Below are positions 1 through 11,604 of a DNA stretch of 64,000 nt, piece by piece (position 1 is the stretch's first letter; each line of letters opens with the position of its first letter). A program made the position numbers and the translations under genes. This DNA comes from Anaspis maculata (lineage: Eukaryota; Arthropoda; Insecta; Coleoptera; Scraptiidae), in contig OX421961.1 in the NCBI GenBank assembly GCA_949128115.1, positions 123,135,050 through 123,199,049 of the forward strand, given 5' to 3'. A model generated the notes under the pieces. It did no database searches. It saw nothing but the letters and a program-made list of their open reading frames with translations, and was not told the DNA's origin.

Positions 1-1699
1 GTTGAACTTACAGCACTCTCCCCTACTAATCGAGGTAAACAACTGTCCCCCGGTTCCACCAAATTTCTATCAACGCGATTACTTTATCACTCTCATAGTA
101 ACTAAGCAAATGGACATCCTATTGGCTGGTGTATAGCAACTATCAACGTGATAGATTTAATCTGCTCGTTAATAAACGCAGACGTATAAACGCAATTACT
201 ATTTTAGTCTTCAGCTTGCTTTCGGGTTGACGTCACATAACTCACAGGGACGTAACCTATAGATCAGGCGACCACGTGTCGATTGTGTATTATTGTTATT
301 TTGCAGATACTCACTACTAATTATTAATCGAAGTAAGCCTAGGCCTATATTGGCTGGATGACCATTCTACTTCGTTATTTTCTTTTGTCTTTTTGTATCT
401 GAATCTAACTTTTCTCTGTTGATTTCACCCAATAGGGTCCTTGCACGATTTTTTTTATTGTCTCCAATGATGCTTTGGTAGCTAAATAGCATCACAGACT
501 GAACGGTTTTTCGAAATTCTTGATATTTTATTTTATTTTGTAAATTTAAAACACAAAAACTGTTAGGTATGCAACTTCCATGCACCTATCTGTCACCTGC
601 GGTATAGCTACTACCTGCGGGATGACGTCATTATGCCCCGGACGGGGCTACTTGATTTTACACTAACAGATTGCGACTACGAATTTTAAATGTTTGACAT
701 AATCCAACTGTCACCGTCTCAGACGTCTGTGAGGTTGAAACTCAGTTCAGGTTGAAAAGCGCGCAGCACGAGCTTGGGGATCGCCCTGACACGTGAAAAA
801 AGGCGACGGCGCATTTTCGCGGCTTTCATACTTCCATTTACTATGGCGCGGCGGCTTTCCGTGAGGTCAGTTTTTTGTAAGATGTAACAGTAAAAGTGGG
901 TGTATTCCAGTGGTGTATTCTGGTGTCCTGAGTACGGAAATAAGTGCAATATTAACAGGTAAAGGTTGGCTGACACAGGCGCTACATTCCAAAATTGAAA
1001 TAGGTCTGTTTTGTTTAGCTATAGGGCTACATGGAGGACAAGAGAAGAGTTCCCCAGAAGGAACAGCTATTCTATGGAGGCAACGAACAAAACTTTCTTT
1101 CGCTCCGCCAGGGACCCCCAATTGCGACGGAAATGGAAGAATATTTGCCAGACAAGTGACGCTACGTAGTAAATGGTAGTACTAACCGTCCTTCGTTGTT
1201 TGTGGAGACATAGATTGTGGAGATAATTTTTCACCAAGTGATTTTTTGAACAAGAACAAGGTGAGACAGCGTCATTCCTATGCACTTGGACAATCTGCCG
1301 GAGTCTTGAAGAGAGGTGATCGAGTCATTATTTTATGTATGTTGTGGCGTGCCATTGAATTGGTTTGAACGTTGATAGGTTGGCCGGTTGGAACATCCAC
1401 GCTTAAGGAGGTAAAGACGAGGAATTGTTTGAAATAGTAGCACAATCATTACTGATCTTTTGCAGGAATGAAATCTGCGAAAAGTTATGGAGTACGGACC
1501 CTTGCTTTCAACACGATTAAGCCTTGGAATGCACAAAGAAAATCGAAAAAGGTGAAGGTCGTTTCTCTGTCTTGTGAATTGAACCTAGCTTAATGACTCA
1601 GCCTGAACCGCTTCATGTAATAAATAGAAGCAGACGATGGGAAATAGATTGTAGCCATATTACTCTGACTATGACTGTGGCACATGTGGCATTCCAGAC

Positions 1700-1891
1700 A
1701 TGACTCCGTTGAGAGATAAATCCAATGGTAAATTGCTAGGGACCCCTTCTGTACAAGTTGAAGGATCTCAAGGAGAACTCTTCTATTGGCACTCGCCAGG
1801 TGAACTGCTTGGAACTCGGAGGGTCTATGAAAAAATACTGAAAGAGCCTGGAGAAACTGTGAAGAAACTCAGCAGGGAAACTAGGGGCTGA
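1700..1891 (+). CDS. Short hypothetical reading frame, possibly an exon remnant
   Basis: A 63-codon frame starts at a true ATG and ends at TGA. The product is hydrophilic and charged (segments such as TPLRDKSNGKLLGTPSV and RVYEKILKEPGETVKKL) and has no membrane segment or recognisable domain. Its composition looks more protein-like than the surrounding DNA. It sits upstream of the possible exon remnants at 2160-2850 on the same strand, so it could be part of the same decayed gene. I do not recognise it, and chance is a real alternative. Confidence 0.2.
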   Translation: MTPLRDKSNGKLLGTPSVQVEGSQGELFYWHSPGELLGTRRVYEKILKEPGETVKKLSRETRG

Positions 1892-2159
1892 CCTCTTTCG
1901 TACAAATTTTTCCAGCAATTTACTCATTAGACTGCACAGAGAACAAGAAATGGGGAAACGCGAAGTTCAAGGTCCCACTTAATATTTAGATTAATAATAT
2001 GGAAAACATCTGAAGTCTGCCTCTGTTGTGGGTTGGCCACAAGTAAATTAGCAGTTTATAAAATAACGCAGTTAGTTTTCCATATGGCGGGTACATAGCA
2101 CTTGTCATGGCATAATCCTGTGTTTTCTGATGTACTTAACTAAAACAATTTTTTTTGTA

Positions 2160-2850
2160 GCCATCCACGAGGATGCTGGAAGGCTGCGGTTGGTGGCGTC
2201 TGAAATTCCTCTGTGCTATCTTCACATGAAATCAATGGTACTCTCCCAACACCATGCTCGCCCCCATGTCCCCAGAAGATTTCGAAGTTTTGTCCAGGTT
2301 ATCTCAGAAAAATGCAAGATTCATCTGCATTACTGCAGGGAAGTGCAGCCAAACGTGAATGCAGGAATGAAGAGAGATTTTTGGAGCCACTGTTACCTTT
2401 GAGGTGTCTGTGCGGTGCCCGGAAATCGCAATTTAAAGTATGTTTGGGTCAGTATTTCATCAGGATCTTGTATCACATGCCGAAAGAATCTGCAGTTTTT
2501 TTTGCACTCGCCTCCTGGGCAGATTTTTTTCTCGGAAACTGATATCAAGTACTTTTTCAAAGTTGATAAAAAAAATTTTGAAATCCATTTTACTACTTGC
2601 GAAATTGGTTTCACTTCTACTGTTACTGAAATTTGACAAAGGCTAAAAATGAGCTTCATGGCGAAATTGTTTGATTTACGTAAGAACTCAATAATAAAAT
2701 ATTTCTATTTTTTTTCACAGGTACTTTGAAGAGAAGTCGTCTCCTTCTGTTGCAAAAGCTATCTCTGATGTGTCCATTAGAACGACTGCATTGATCTGGA
2801 AATATGTGGAGGAAAATGGGGTCACTACTTATCCACAGCTAGGGCGCTAA
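2160..2850 (+). pseudogene. Possible decayed two-exon gene fragment
   Basis: Two stretches look like exons. The first follows a T-rich acceptor (TTTTTTTTGTAG, ending at 2160) and could end at AAA|GTATGT (donor at 2438). Different parts of it look protein-like in different frames, for example MSPEDFEVLSRLSQKNARF in one frame and a Cys-containing segment in another, which suggests frameshifts. The second follows a strong acceptor (polypyrimidine tract plus CACAG, ending at 2720). It reads YFEEKSSPSVAKAISDVS onward for about 42 codons to TAA at 2848-2850. The splice phase of the second exon fits only one of the frames of the first, and that frame has a stop at 2398-2400. I cannot name the family. 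The splice sites are seen; decay of a gene or transposon ORF is inferred. Confidence 0.25.
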
Positions 2851-3451
2851 ATGAAGATTGCCTTTGTTTAATACCATAGGATCGAGGACCGTACCTACAG
2901 ATACATCTAGTGGCAAATCAATCGCAGCTGTTACAAGTTCAACGAATGAAATTTTGATTGAACTCACCCTCGAGCTCAGCAAACCAGTTTTTTTATGAAA
3001 TTATGAGAAGAAAGAACACACCAGCTTGTTCTAGCGATCTTGTCATCAATCATCATTTATAAAAACGGATGTTATACCAGGCCGACGATATACCAGACCT
3101 GCAACAGCAATCTGAATACCCTGGCATCATACATACCAAGCAGATCACACCTATAATACGTCACTACTATTTTCGATTCCCAGTTCTGATGCACATCCTT
3201 TCTTAACATGAAAAAGGAATGGACCAGATGACCAGTTTGAAGTGTCCGATGATCGCGTTGCTATAAAATAATTATTGTTTTGGTCCAGCATCCTGCAATT
3301 TTTGATTCCGTACCAGAAAGTATACCTATGTGACGTCAGAGCAGAACTAGAAAAAAAAATGCAAGATTCTACTTCTACATGAGAGCAAAAGAAGATTTCT
3401 CTTGGTTTATCTGCAAAAACCGTGAAACAAATTGTATAATAGGAGATCCGT

Positions 3452-6400
3452 TGTGGGATTTCGCCTTATTTTACCATATAAAAATGTATATTAAATCAGC
3501 GCACTGCATAGCTAGAAATATTTAGTTTTAAAAAGTCCCCTTTTAACGAAACAGGCACAAAAATGCGAACTTGTGTTAACCCATGGTCGGGCAGTTTTGA
3601 TACGGTCACATTTGGGACTTTCGACCATAGTGTCGCCCGTGCTAAGACTGTAAATCGGTCGAGCGACGAGATTTTATTACTTTAAACGAGGGCCTTCGCC
3701 GTCTGCAGGCACGGAAGAGAGGAACTAGACCAGCACGGGGGCAGAAAGATGCGGGTAGTTTACCGAAGAGGCTGTGTTGTGCGTGTGTTTTGTAGGTAAA
3801 TATTAATTTTTGTTGTATTTTTTTTTAAATTACTTGTGTATTCGTTTGTCGTTTTCTTTTTGAACACTACTTGGTTTCGATTGATTATTCACTGCCAAAT
3901 TAAATTAAATGTACGTTTTTTTTTTATGGAAACATGCGCTTAGATCATTTTTAAAGGCACGCATACCGTTTTTGACTGTAATAATTCAACGTGAGGTGTT
4001 TATTACATTGAATTTGTCTGATTGAATTTTATGTCATTAATTCTATGGTCAGATTAGTAATTTTTGTATGTAATTTGTTTTTCATGTGTGCACTTGACTG
4101 TAATTTTGTGTCAAATTTTAGCTGAACGTCATTATCTACGATATTTTTATGTTCTCATTTTTATGTACAGTTTTGTAGTCAACTTCATTATAATGTCAGT
4201 GCTGTACCTTTGACGTGTCATAATCTTTGTGTCAATATTCAGAGCCCTCCGTCTGTTACGGTCCTCAAATATTTTCCCTTTTGTTTAATTACTCACTGGG
4301 TTTTGCAAATGGCGCTTGCGAGTATGATCGAGCCTTGATGAACTTATTTTACTAATATTTTCTTGAATACCGTGAAAGTCGTTCCTGTACTATCAACCAC
4401 TTCTACCCAACCTAAAATTGACTTTTAAAAATGTTTACTTTTGTCTATGTGTCAGAGGGCTTTTACCGTCCAAGCAGGTTGTACGGTACTTTTGTTGGGG
4501 AGTCATGTTCATTTATTTTGCTTTGTTTGTGATGAGATGATTTGCTGCTACCTGCCAGGGTAAGGGACAGGGACAGCCATGGTAGATACGAACGGTTGGT
4601 TGCAACTTAGTCGCTTGCGGCTCGTGTAACGAGGCAAATGTCAGTTTGATTGGGATAGGTTCTCTTACAGTGTCCTCGAGTACAGGTTCGCAACAGGATT
4701 TCCCCCATTGTGTAGTTGTTATATTTTGTAGTTGTATTGTAGTGTTTTGTTTATTATGCCCTGTCTACTAACGTGTCTTCAGTTGTTGTTTTTTTGAGTG
4801 TTTGTGTGAGTGTGGCGACCTTTTGTTTTGCGTTATTATACGTTGCTTTGCGTTGCTTTACGTTACTTTGCGTTGCTTTGCGTTACTTTGCGTTGTGTTG
4901 CGTTACTTTGCGTTATTTGCTGCGTTGCGGTAGGGAGAGCAAAGTCTCAGTGAGTTTTACATTTTGTCACATGTTTGAGAACCTTTTTCTTTGAGCCTAA
5001 CTCAGTGGTTTCTTTGACTGGGTTCTTCCACATGAGTGCTCTTTTTCGAATCCGTCATTCTCCATTTTCTTTGACTTGACAGTTTGACATATTTTGTTGT
5101 GTTGTTTTCAATTGTTTTATTGTTTTGCCCATTTTATTCATTTTGTACCTTTTGTTCATTCTGTCAGTCACATGTTAGGTGTTTTGAGAAAAGAACCATA
5201 AAAGACTAATTTTGCACTTTATTTGTTTTGAGTAAATGTAATTTTCTGTGCAATGAGCGTGCTTCATTGAAGTCGACCTTGAAGTCCACCTTCTTCCCCC
5301 TCGGGTCGTTCACCTCATGAACAAAAGCGGATCAAAGGGTTAAGACGCGAACAAAAACGGGTACAACGTAGGATTTCGACGAACAGAGGCCAAACACGTG
5401 GAAATGTCACTGGGGGAGGGGGGGGCGTACCATTACAGAGTGGGCCCCCGTGACATGACATTAATTTGGCCTATTTGTGATTGTCCGAAATCTGAAATTT
5501 GGAACCCTTCGTCGTGTCCGTTTTTGTTTTCGTTGCGCCCGCGTTGAAACCCGCGGTTCAAAACCCTTCGATTCGCTTTTGCTCAGGTGTAAGACGACCC
5601 GGAGGGAGAGAAGAAGGAACTTATTAAAACACGCTCATTGCACAGAAATTGACATTTACTCAAACAAAATAAGTGCAAAAATAATCCTTTCATGGTTCTT
5701 TTCTCAAAACACCTAACACAGGACTGACAGAGTGCAAAATGACACAAAACGAGCAACATGAATAAAAACAATTAAAACACAACAAAAGATTATGTCAAAC
5801 TGTCAGTCAAAGAAAAAGGGAAAGTGACGAATTCGGAAAAGGCAACCCTCTGGAAGAATTCGCCGAACAAACCAGTGAGTTAGGCCCAAAGAAGAAGACT
5901 CGCAAATATTAGACAAAATGTCTCACTGATAATTTCAGGTATTCAATGTACGTTAAATTAGTAGAACAAAATCACAGAAACATCAGTAGGTAAATGCGAA
6001 AACATCAGAGATAAAATGTATAAAAATAAAATCAATACGGGATAAAATCCACAAGGTGTATAATAAAATCAGCAATAATAAAATATCAATGGGGATCGAA
6101 GAAAATACATAGGTACATCAAATAGCTGACAAAATTAGCAGTGAGCATCGAAATGACATAAAAAAAATTATCGAGTCACAAAAACAGACGGAGGACAATT
6201 GACAATTAATTTACGTGACAATTAAATCATGACACAGACCAAAATACGGCGTACAAAAAATTACAGTCAAGTAAGTACGTAACAAACAAATTTTACAGAA
6301 AAGAAATGACATTATTTAAAATGTACAGACAAGGTAAAATATTCTAGCCCGACACGGCTTCAAGACAAAGACTTTTAGAGCTTGTTTGTGCTATAAATAG

Positions 6401-6840
6401 CCACCAGCAAATAATGCGTGCGTTTAAAAATTTATTAGACAAAAATGTAAACTACCCCAAGAAATGATAATTTAGGTACATTCAAAATCCATTGCAATGT
6501 TCAAAAATGAGACGAAATTAGTACAGACATAAAAAATAAATAACAGTACGTACCATGGATATACACAAACAAAAACACAACTCTTCCCGAGACTCTTCCG
6601 GCCAGCAGGAGCCGAGAGAGTCCCTGCACTACTTTCGTGAAGTGTTTAGCTCTCCGGCAACCGACACCCTCTTGTCCCCGCTGTCCACCAGCGGTCGACA
6701 GAAAAACACGGACCCCAAAGTCGTAAAATCACACATTCCAAGAATTTGAACATATACAAATTTTTAAAGCTATCGACGGCGCGCTTATAGCTAAAATACA
6801 TGCCTAAAATATTAAAATCAAAATAGGGCGAAACCCTACA
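3452..6840. mobile_element. Long inverted-repeat (foldback-like) element, 3.4 kb
   Basis: The two halves are reverse complements, with indels, around a centre near 5430. Examples are GTCCACCTTCTTCCCCCTCG-type sequence at 5284 against 5580-5620, the block around 5170-5270 against 5630-5720, CCTCCGTCTG at 4247 against CAGACGGAGG at 6184, and the TTACAGTCAAGT block near 6260 against 4090. The outer ends are TGTGGGATTTCGCC (3452) and GGCGAAACCCTACA (ending 6840). Both are flanked by CCGT (3448-3451 and 6841-6844), a candidate 4-bp target-site duplication. The outermost few hundred bases of each arm are poorly conserved. No transposase was seen, so it is probably non-autonomous. The central loop (5400-5470) is G-rich on one side and C-rich on the other. 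Confidence 0.7.
4831..4920. repeat. 10-bp tandem repeat, nine copies
   Basis: Nine consecutive decamers of the form CGTTRCTTTG, with a few substitutions, lie in exact register. They sit in the left arm of the 3452-6840 palindrome with no counterpart seen in the right arm, which helps explain why the left arm is longer. Confidence 0.9.
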
Positions 6841-6844
6841 CCGT

Positions 6845-7401
6845 CATTGCTATGTTTGGTATTCTTTGGTAGTGCAGAAGGTGGCATGATAATCACACAA
6901 GCAAGATAAAAAAAATGGTCGTAAGACAAAAGGAAAGTTCAACATTCTGTTGATACATAATTTATTTATTTGATTGTTTCGTTAATAGACTGAATTTGTT
7001 ATAATTTAATCAGGTACTGTGGTAATAAAAATATAGAATGAAAATACAATGATTTTGAATTTTTCGGGACTGATTTAGGTTAACAGCAAGTTAATAGGTT
7101 AAATAGTCTCCTTGGATAAAATAATGACGATTTGAAATTTCGCGGGGTTTCAGGGCGCAGGGCGGCAACCTCGCAAAGAAAAAAAACTTGCAAACAAAAA
7201 ATAGAACTCTCGGGATGACGTCATCGTGAGCATTCAAGGTCATTTTAGAAGCGACCGCGTTTTTGGTGCGAAAAAAAAAATTCAAACTTTGATCTTCATT
7301 TAAAGGATGGGGAAATCTTTTTTTAATTTGTTTTGGGGCGGGAATTATTGTGGATAACGTTTTTAACGATTTTATGAGGTAATCGTCTTGAAATAAAATT
7401 C
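6845..7401. other. No feature recognised
   Basis: This is AT-rich DNA between the foldback element and the orphan ORF. A CRE-like TGACGTCA near 7216 is the only motif noted, and no gene is visible. Confidence 0.5.
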
Positions 7402-7770
7402 ATGCAAGGACCCTATTGTCTTATTTTTGAAATTAACCATTACTACAAACTGCAATACAAGAAAGCTGACACTATTCGCCATCTCGGTTGTTCAAACACG
7501 GACCCTCTCCTTGATGTGTGCACCCCCAATGATTGTCCAATGTCCACTCCTTCCCGGTCCGTGAAGCGGAAGTTTAATACGTTTTTACGGCGGTGGCAGC
7601 GTTTACATTATCAACTAGCTTCAAGGCTCTCCAGGACAATCAAGGCTCACACCCCTTCCTATAATACAGTAACACCGCCTCTTTGTCAATCAATACCCTT
7701 TTCAAAAGCTCCGGTGTTACATTATGGTGATAACCGGTGGGATACCTTACCTTATTATAAACCACTTTAA
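7402..7770 (+). CDS. Orphan 122-codon reading frame, function unknown
   Basis: This ATG-started frame encodes a basic, Pro/Ser/Thr-rich product. A region near residues 53-75 (SVKRKFNTFLRRWQRLHYQL) could form a charged amphipathic helix. There is no signal peptide, membrane segment or motif I recognise. The GC content is higher than the flanks, which is why it is listed. The stop is followed by more sequence containing recurrent GGTGTTACA words (near 7711, 7787 and 7850), a pattern sometimes found in decayed repeats. It may be a remnant of a transposable element, a single exon, or a chance ORF. Confidence 0.25.
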   Translation: MQGPYCLIFEINHYYKLQYKKADTIRHLGCSNTDPLLDVCTPNDCPMSTPSRSVKRKFNTFLRRWQRLHYQLASRLSRTIKAHTPSYNTVTPPLCQSIPFSKAPVLHYGDNRWDTLPYYKPL

Positions 7771-9538
7771 ATTGCGGGTGTTACATATGGTGGCATTAGG
7801 TGGGATCTTTTCTGGCTCATATGACCAACTTCTCTTTTCGAATTCCCCATGGTGTTACAATATCGCCTGGCATGAATTCCATTTAATCCGTACAGGATCT
7901 GCTGTAATGGAGGTATTCAGATAGATAACTATTAGCAAGGACCAAAAAGGGGTTGCATTGACCAATTACACGGAGACTGGACGGCGAGAATAAGAGGAAT
8001 TGGTATAAGTCCTGGCATAAACCCAATAACTGATGGAATAAGGTTCTGAAGATCCCAGTCGTTATCAGATTATAGTAATATAGAAAGTAGGTACTTCTTC
8101 TACGTTTGTGCCTAGGAGGAATTTGATCACTTTCTCTTTCAATCACTTTCTTTTTCAATCACTTTATACAGAGTTTTGATTGAGAAATAAATTGGCGCAC
8201 CATGTGGTCATATCCGAACCTGAACTGAACACTGAACAGGGATAGAACTAAAATTCAAGCAGTTGTCTTTATGATACTTGATGTTAAAACTAATTACAGG
8301 GTTGACACAAAGTACAACCAAAGTTAGACCAAAAAACACAACTTGATAAATCACTCTGTGTAGAACCCTAGAAATACCAAGTACCTAATAAAATAAGAAA
8401 GTTATAAGACAAGTTTATTTTCGAAGAATATAAACGAACCCAACTGTATAAGAATTTTTAGAATCGGAAATTCAGCTCAAAAACTACAAGCTTCCACCCT
8501 ACAGTAGGTGATTTTTTTGCAGTCTCACTTCAATGGACGGCTAGCTCACATATTGCTCATGTTTCAAACGGGCGCATTGCCCAATTGTATAGGGAAAAAA
8601 TGAATGTAATGAATGTGATTGATTCAAAACGATTGAAGTGAAACATACAATTTTTATTAGCTTATTTTTTCAAAGAAAATATAAGCTAGCTTAGACCCTT
8701 GGTTCTTGGATCAAACTCACTAGTACTAAAACTAAGATCTAACAACGGTTACTCTTTGGTGAGAATTGCAGCGGGCGTTCAACGGAAAATCACGTCAAGT
8801 CGCTTGTGACTACTGGAAAACTGGGGTGCGAAAACATGGCTAGCAACCAAACCATAGCTTATGACGTGAATTCCCATTTAACGTTCTATACAAGGTGCAT
8901 TATGCAGTGAAAAAGTAATATTGGTTTTCCTCCTGGGTAAGTGGAAGAAGCCCGAAGGTCTGGTGAAGCCAGTTCGCAGCATCCACGCGACCATTGCAGA
9001 TGTCAAACAGAAAGACTTCAGAAGATCATAATATTCACACTTCCCCTACTGCGTACCATAGTATATTTTGAAGTATAAGGTATAGGTACATATATGGTAA
9101 AAAGTGGTTAATATGTAATAAATGATATAAATTGTAAATTTATTCCATTTCCATATTATTTGGGAGAGTTCCCCTACTTGTTGCCAATGGGCCTGTACAC
9201 CAAAATTTTTTTTCTTTTTTCTCAATAATTATACCTGTTTTTTTTTGCAGTCGTTCGTTGTTCTAACCTCACAGTATAACTTGAGGTCGTCAGTGTTTAG
9301 AAGGGTTTTCGTGTAAACCCCGCAAAGGACATCAGCGATGTAGACGTCAAAGAAAAAAGCCCCAAAGGAGTCCCCCCCCCCAATGACTGGTGGGAATACT
9401 CGTATTTGAAACCATAGTGCTGAACGTACTGCTGTCTGTTCTCAAGGTAAGCTAGGCAACCAGCCCGATCAGAGAGGCGGAATAACCAAAAGTGCTAAGA
9501 TTTCTGGACAATATTCTACGATTTATGGTGGGTTTGGT
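7771..9538. other. Mostly featureless DNA
   Basis: I see no gene. A 16-bp tandem (ATCACTTTCTCTTTCA, 2.5 copies) lies at 8126-8168, and a short TA-bounded element at 8295-8362 is listed separately. Homopolymer T and C runs occur near 9210-9380. Confidence 0.5.
8295..8362. mobile_element. Miniature TA-flanked element, copy 1 (about 68 bp)
   Basis: This short segment begins TACAGGGTTGACACAAAGTA and ends in CTCTGTGTA. It shares order and sequence with the segment at 20905-20979 (ACCAAAGTT-GACCAAAAAA, then TTGATAAATCACTCTG against TTGATAAATGACCCTG). The boundary TACAGG and CTGTA words resemble the ends of Tc1/mariner-type MITEs. It has no coding capacity. Confidence 0.45.
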
Positions 9539-9835
9539 ACATTTCACCGACAACCAACTCACCGACTGGACATTTCACCGACAGCCATTTCACCGAACGG
9601 ACATTTCACCGACTCGCCGATTCACCGACTGGACATTTCACCGACAAGACAATTCCTCAACACGCCATTTCACCGACAGGACATTTCACCGACACGCCGA
9701 TTCACCGACAAGACATTTCACCGACAGGACACTTCACCGACACGCCATTTCACCGACAGGACATTTCACCGACAGGGCATTTCACCGACAAGACAACTCA
9801 CCGACAGGAAATTTGACTAACTCGCCGAATTTGCA
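9539..9835 (+). repeat. Left minisatellite arm (16-bp TTCACCGAC units)
   Basis: Units of about 16 bp, TTCACCGACAGGACAT with variants (CACGCC, AAGACA, GGGCAT), are repeated some 18 times. The 153-codon frame that runs through this array is a by-product of the periodicity, not a gene. Confidence 0.9.
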
Positions 9836-10084
9836 ATTTTTGCTTGAAAATGAGTTCCCGGAAAATGCTGCAAAATGTAACCATATCGTGTTTGGTATTG
9901 GCGAATGCGAAAAAAAAACTTTTTTGTGTGTAGGTTTCATGTTTCCACATTGACCCTGTACATTGCTAAAAGCTCAAACGTGGAAAACAGATTGTTGTCT
10001 GTATCTTTTTCCCGGAAAATTCGAGGAAAATGAAATTGGTATGATAAAATGCAACAATTTATCATCAAATCTAGACCCCAACCA

Positions 10085-10340
10085 ATCTGGATTCGGACGT
10101 ACGGTTACCGAGTCGAAAATAAACTCCTCATCTGGCGGGTCTAAAAAAAGAAGATTGCTCGAGTCAAAAATAGACTTTATCTAGCCAGTGCAGTGAGTTC
10201 AAAAAGAAGAAAGATACTTAAGTCAAAAATCAGTTCTTGATCTGGTAGGTCTGGAAATAAGGATTATACTTGAGTCGAAAATAAACTCCATATCTTGTAT
10301 GCCTAAGGATACTTGATTCAAAAATAGACCGGAGCGGCGG
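10085..10340. repeat. Interior 50-60-bp repeat family, left block
   Basis: Four or five degenerate copies of a unit built on TCTGGYGGGTCTAAAAAGAA, then GATACTTGAGTCAAAAAT and a CTCCTCA or TTCTTAT tail. The same unit resumes at 11605, so the sequence between is probably an insertion into a once continuous array. Confidence 0.75.
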
Positions 10341-10414
10341 TGGCCGAGTGGTTTTGGTGTTGCCGCGCCAAGCCAGTCGTGATCTACCGCGCGGGTTCGA
10401 ATCCCGCCTCGTCC
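10331..10414 (+). other. tRNA-like sequence (probable SINE head)
   Basis: The A-box-like TGGCCGAGTGG and B-box-like GGGTTCGAATCCCGC are spaced as in a class II (Ser/Leu-type) tRNA. The 5' and 3' acceptor halves do not pair well and no clean anticodon stem forms. It is therefore more likely a tRNA-derived SINE head or tRNA pseudogene than a working tRNA. Confidence 0.5.
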
Positions 10415-10812
10415 ATGGATATTTTGTGTTGTCCAAAAATTGTTCCGACCTTACTATGCCATATCTGCACCTGTCTGACTACAGCGGTTACAGAAAAAAT
10501 GGATTTCTGACTACAGAGTTGAGTGCTATCGGAGTACTGTGGCCTCACATAGTAACAGTAGGCAATTCAAGTATAATTAAAAAAAAAACGTGTACCAAAA
10601 ACCCACTGATGCCCGATTGCACAAAAAAAAATTTGATACCGAACTTAATAGTACCGCATCAAATTTTGGTGCGGTATTAAATCGTAATCGCATTGCAGGA
10701 AGCAAAATTAGATCCAAGATCAACTAACCCCGGACCAAGTGTGAACGAGCCACAAAAAGCATCGAGGCGATCGTCATATTGACTTCATGCGGCTGGCAAT
10801 TGAAAATAAAGC

Positions 10813-10882
10813 CGTCGTAGCATGGTGATGAAGGGTTTGATTTCCGATGTCAAGGATCCAGGTTCGAACCTCATCAGCAGCA
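10813..10882 (+). other. tRNA-like sequence inside the 10609-11537 element
   Basis: It has a B-box-like CAGGTTCGAACCTCATC and an A-box-like GTAGCATGGTGATGAAGGG about 40 bases upstream. Stems are incomplete, so this is probably a decayed tRNA-derived sequence. Confidence 0.35.
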
Positions 10883-11011
10883 AGCCAATTTTTTTTTTGC
10901 TTAAACGTGAAATATAAGGGCTACACTTCTCAAGTTTATTGTTCTGATATGAAAAATTGAAAATCTGACATTATTCTTGAATTCAAAGGTAAAATGGTTG
11001 AAAAAAAAATT

Positions 11012-11081
11012 GGCCCCGACGGGATTCGATCACGGTACCACCCGCTTGCGAAGGCGAGGGCCTAACCACACGACCAACTAA
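11012..11081 (-). other. tRNA-like sequence, minus strand
   Basis: Read on the minus strand it shows TTGGTCGTGTGGTTAGG (A-box-like), a plausible anticodon stem CTCGC/GCGGG around an 8-base loop containing TCGC, and GATCGAATCCCG (B-box-like). The 5' acceptor strand does not pair with the 3' CGGGGCC. It is a tRNA pseudogene or SINE head rather than a functional tRNA. Confidence 0.45.
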
Positions 11082-11604
11082 CTTCGAATATTATTTTGGG
11101 TTGGCACGCACATTATCTGTGTGTGTCAAATACATTTTGTGAAAACAATTTTTGAATGAAAATGCATAAATAATAGCTTGTATGCACATAAAACCTGCTA
11201 TTATATGCACTTGCAGGAATTTTATGCCGAATCAAACGCACGGATCACCCTGAAACGATTGAATTTCCAACGATCTGTCATTCTGTCAATTTAATACCGG
11301 GGTCGAGGTGATATCAGATCTGATGCGGTATTACTGTGTTTAGTTCGGTATCAGATCCTTTGTGCAATCCAAAATGGGCGTAATCAGCGTTTGGTGCGGT
11401 ATCAGAATAGTTCGGTACCAAATTCTGATCCCATGTCAGATTTTTTTGTTTCTGCACTCCATTTTGTTGTTTAGTCCGGTATTAAACGATTTGATACCGA
11501 ACTAAATATTTAATACCACGTTTGTGCAATCGGGCATGAATGTCCCGTCGACGCTAATAACCTTGTAGTTGATGCGTCGTAAAACATTCAAAAAAAAAAA
11601 AAAA

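Larger units (their letters stand above)
1..3447. other. Unassigned AT-rich DNA with only small coding scraps
   Basis: I recognise no complete gene here. Short open stretches exist, for example an ATG-started 42-codon frame at 1030-1158 and a 63-codon frame at 1700-1891 (+) with a hydrophilic, coding-like composition. None has a family signature I can name. A perfect CRE-like palindrome TGACGTCA lies near 624 and recurs near 7216. Possible spliced remnants at 2160-2850 are listed separately. Confidence 0.5.
10609..11537. mobile_element. Nested TIR element, 929 bp
   Basis: Perfect 17-bp terminal inverted repeats: ATGCCCGATTGCACAAA at 10609 and its reverse complement ending at 11537. Subterminal regions carry many GGTATTAAAT, GATACCGAAC and GGTGCGGTAT words in both orientations, as in non-autonomous DNA transposons. 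Two tRNA-like segments lie inside. No transposase frame and no clear target-site duplication were found. Confidence 0.7.

Noticed and set aside
4773..4994. 73-codon frame with Leu/Cys/Phe-rich product
   Set aside because: It translates the 10-bp tandem repeat at 4831-4920 inside a palindrome arm.
9492..9953. 153-codon frame across the left minisatellite
   Set aside because: The translation is a periodic read of the 16-bp unit and starts outside any gene-like context.
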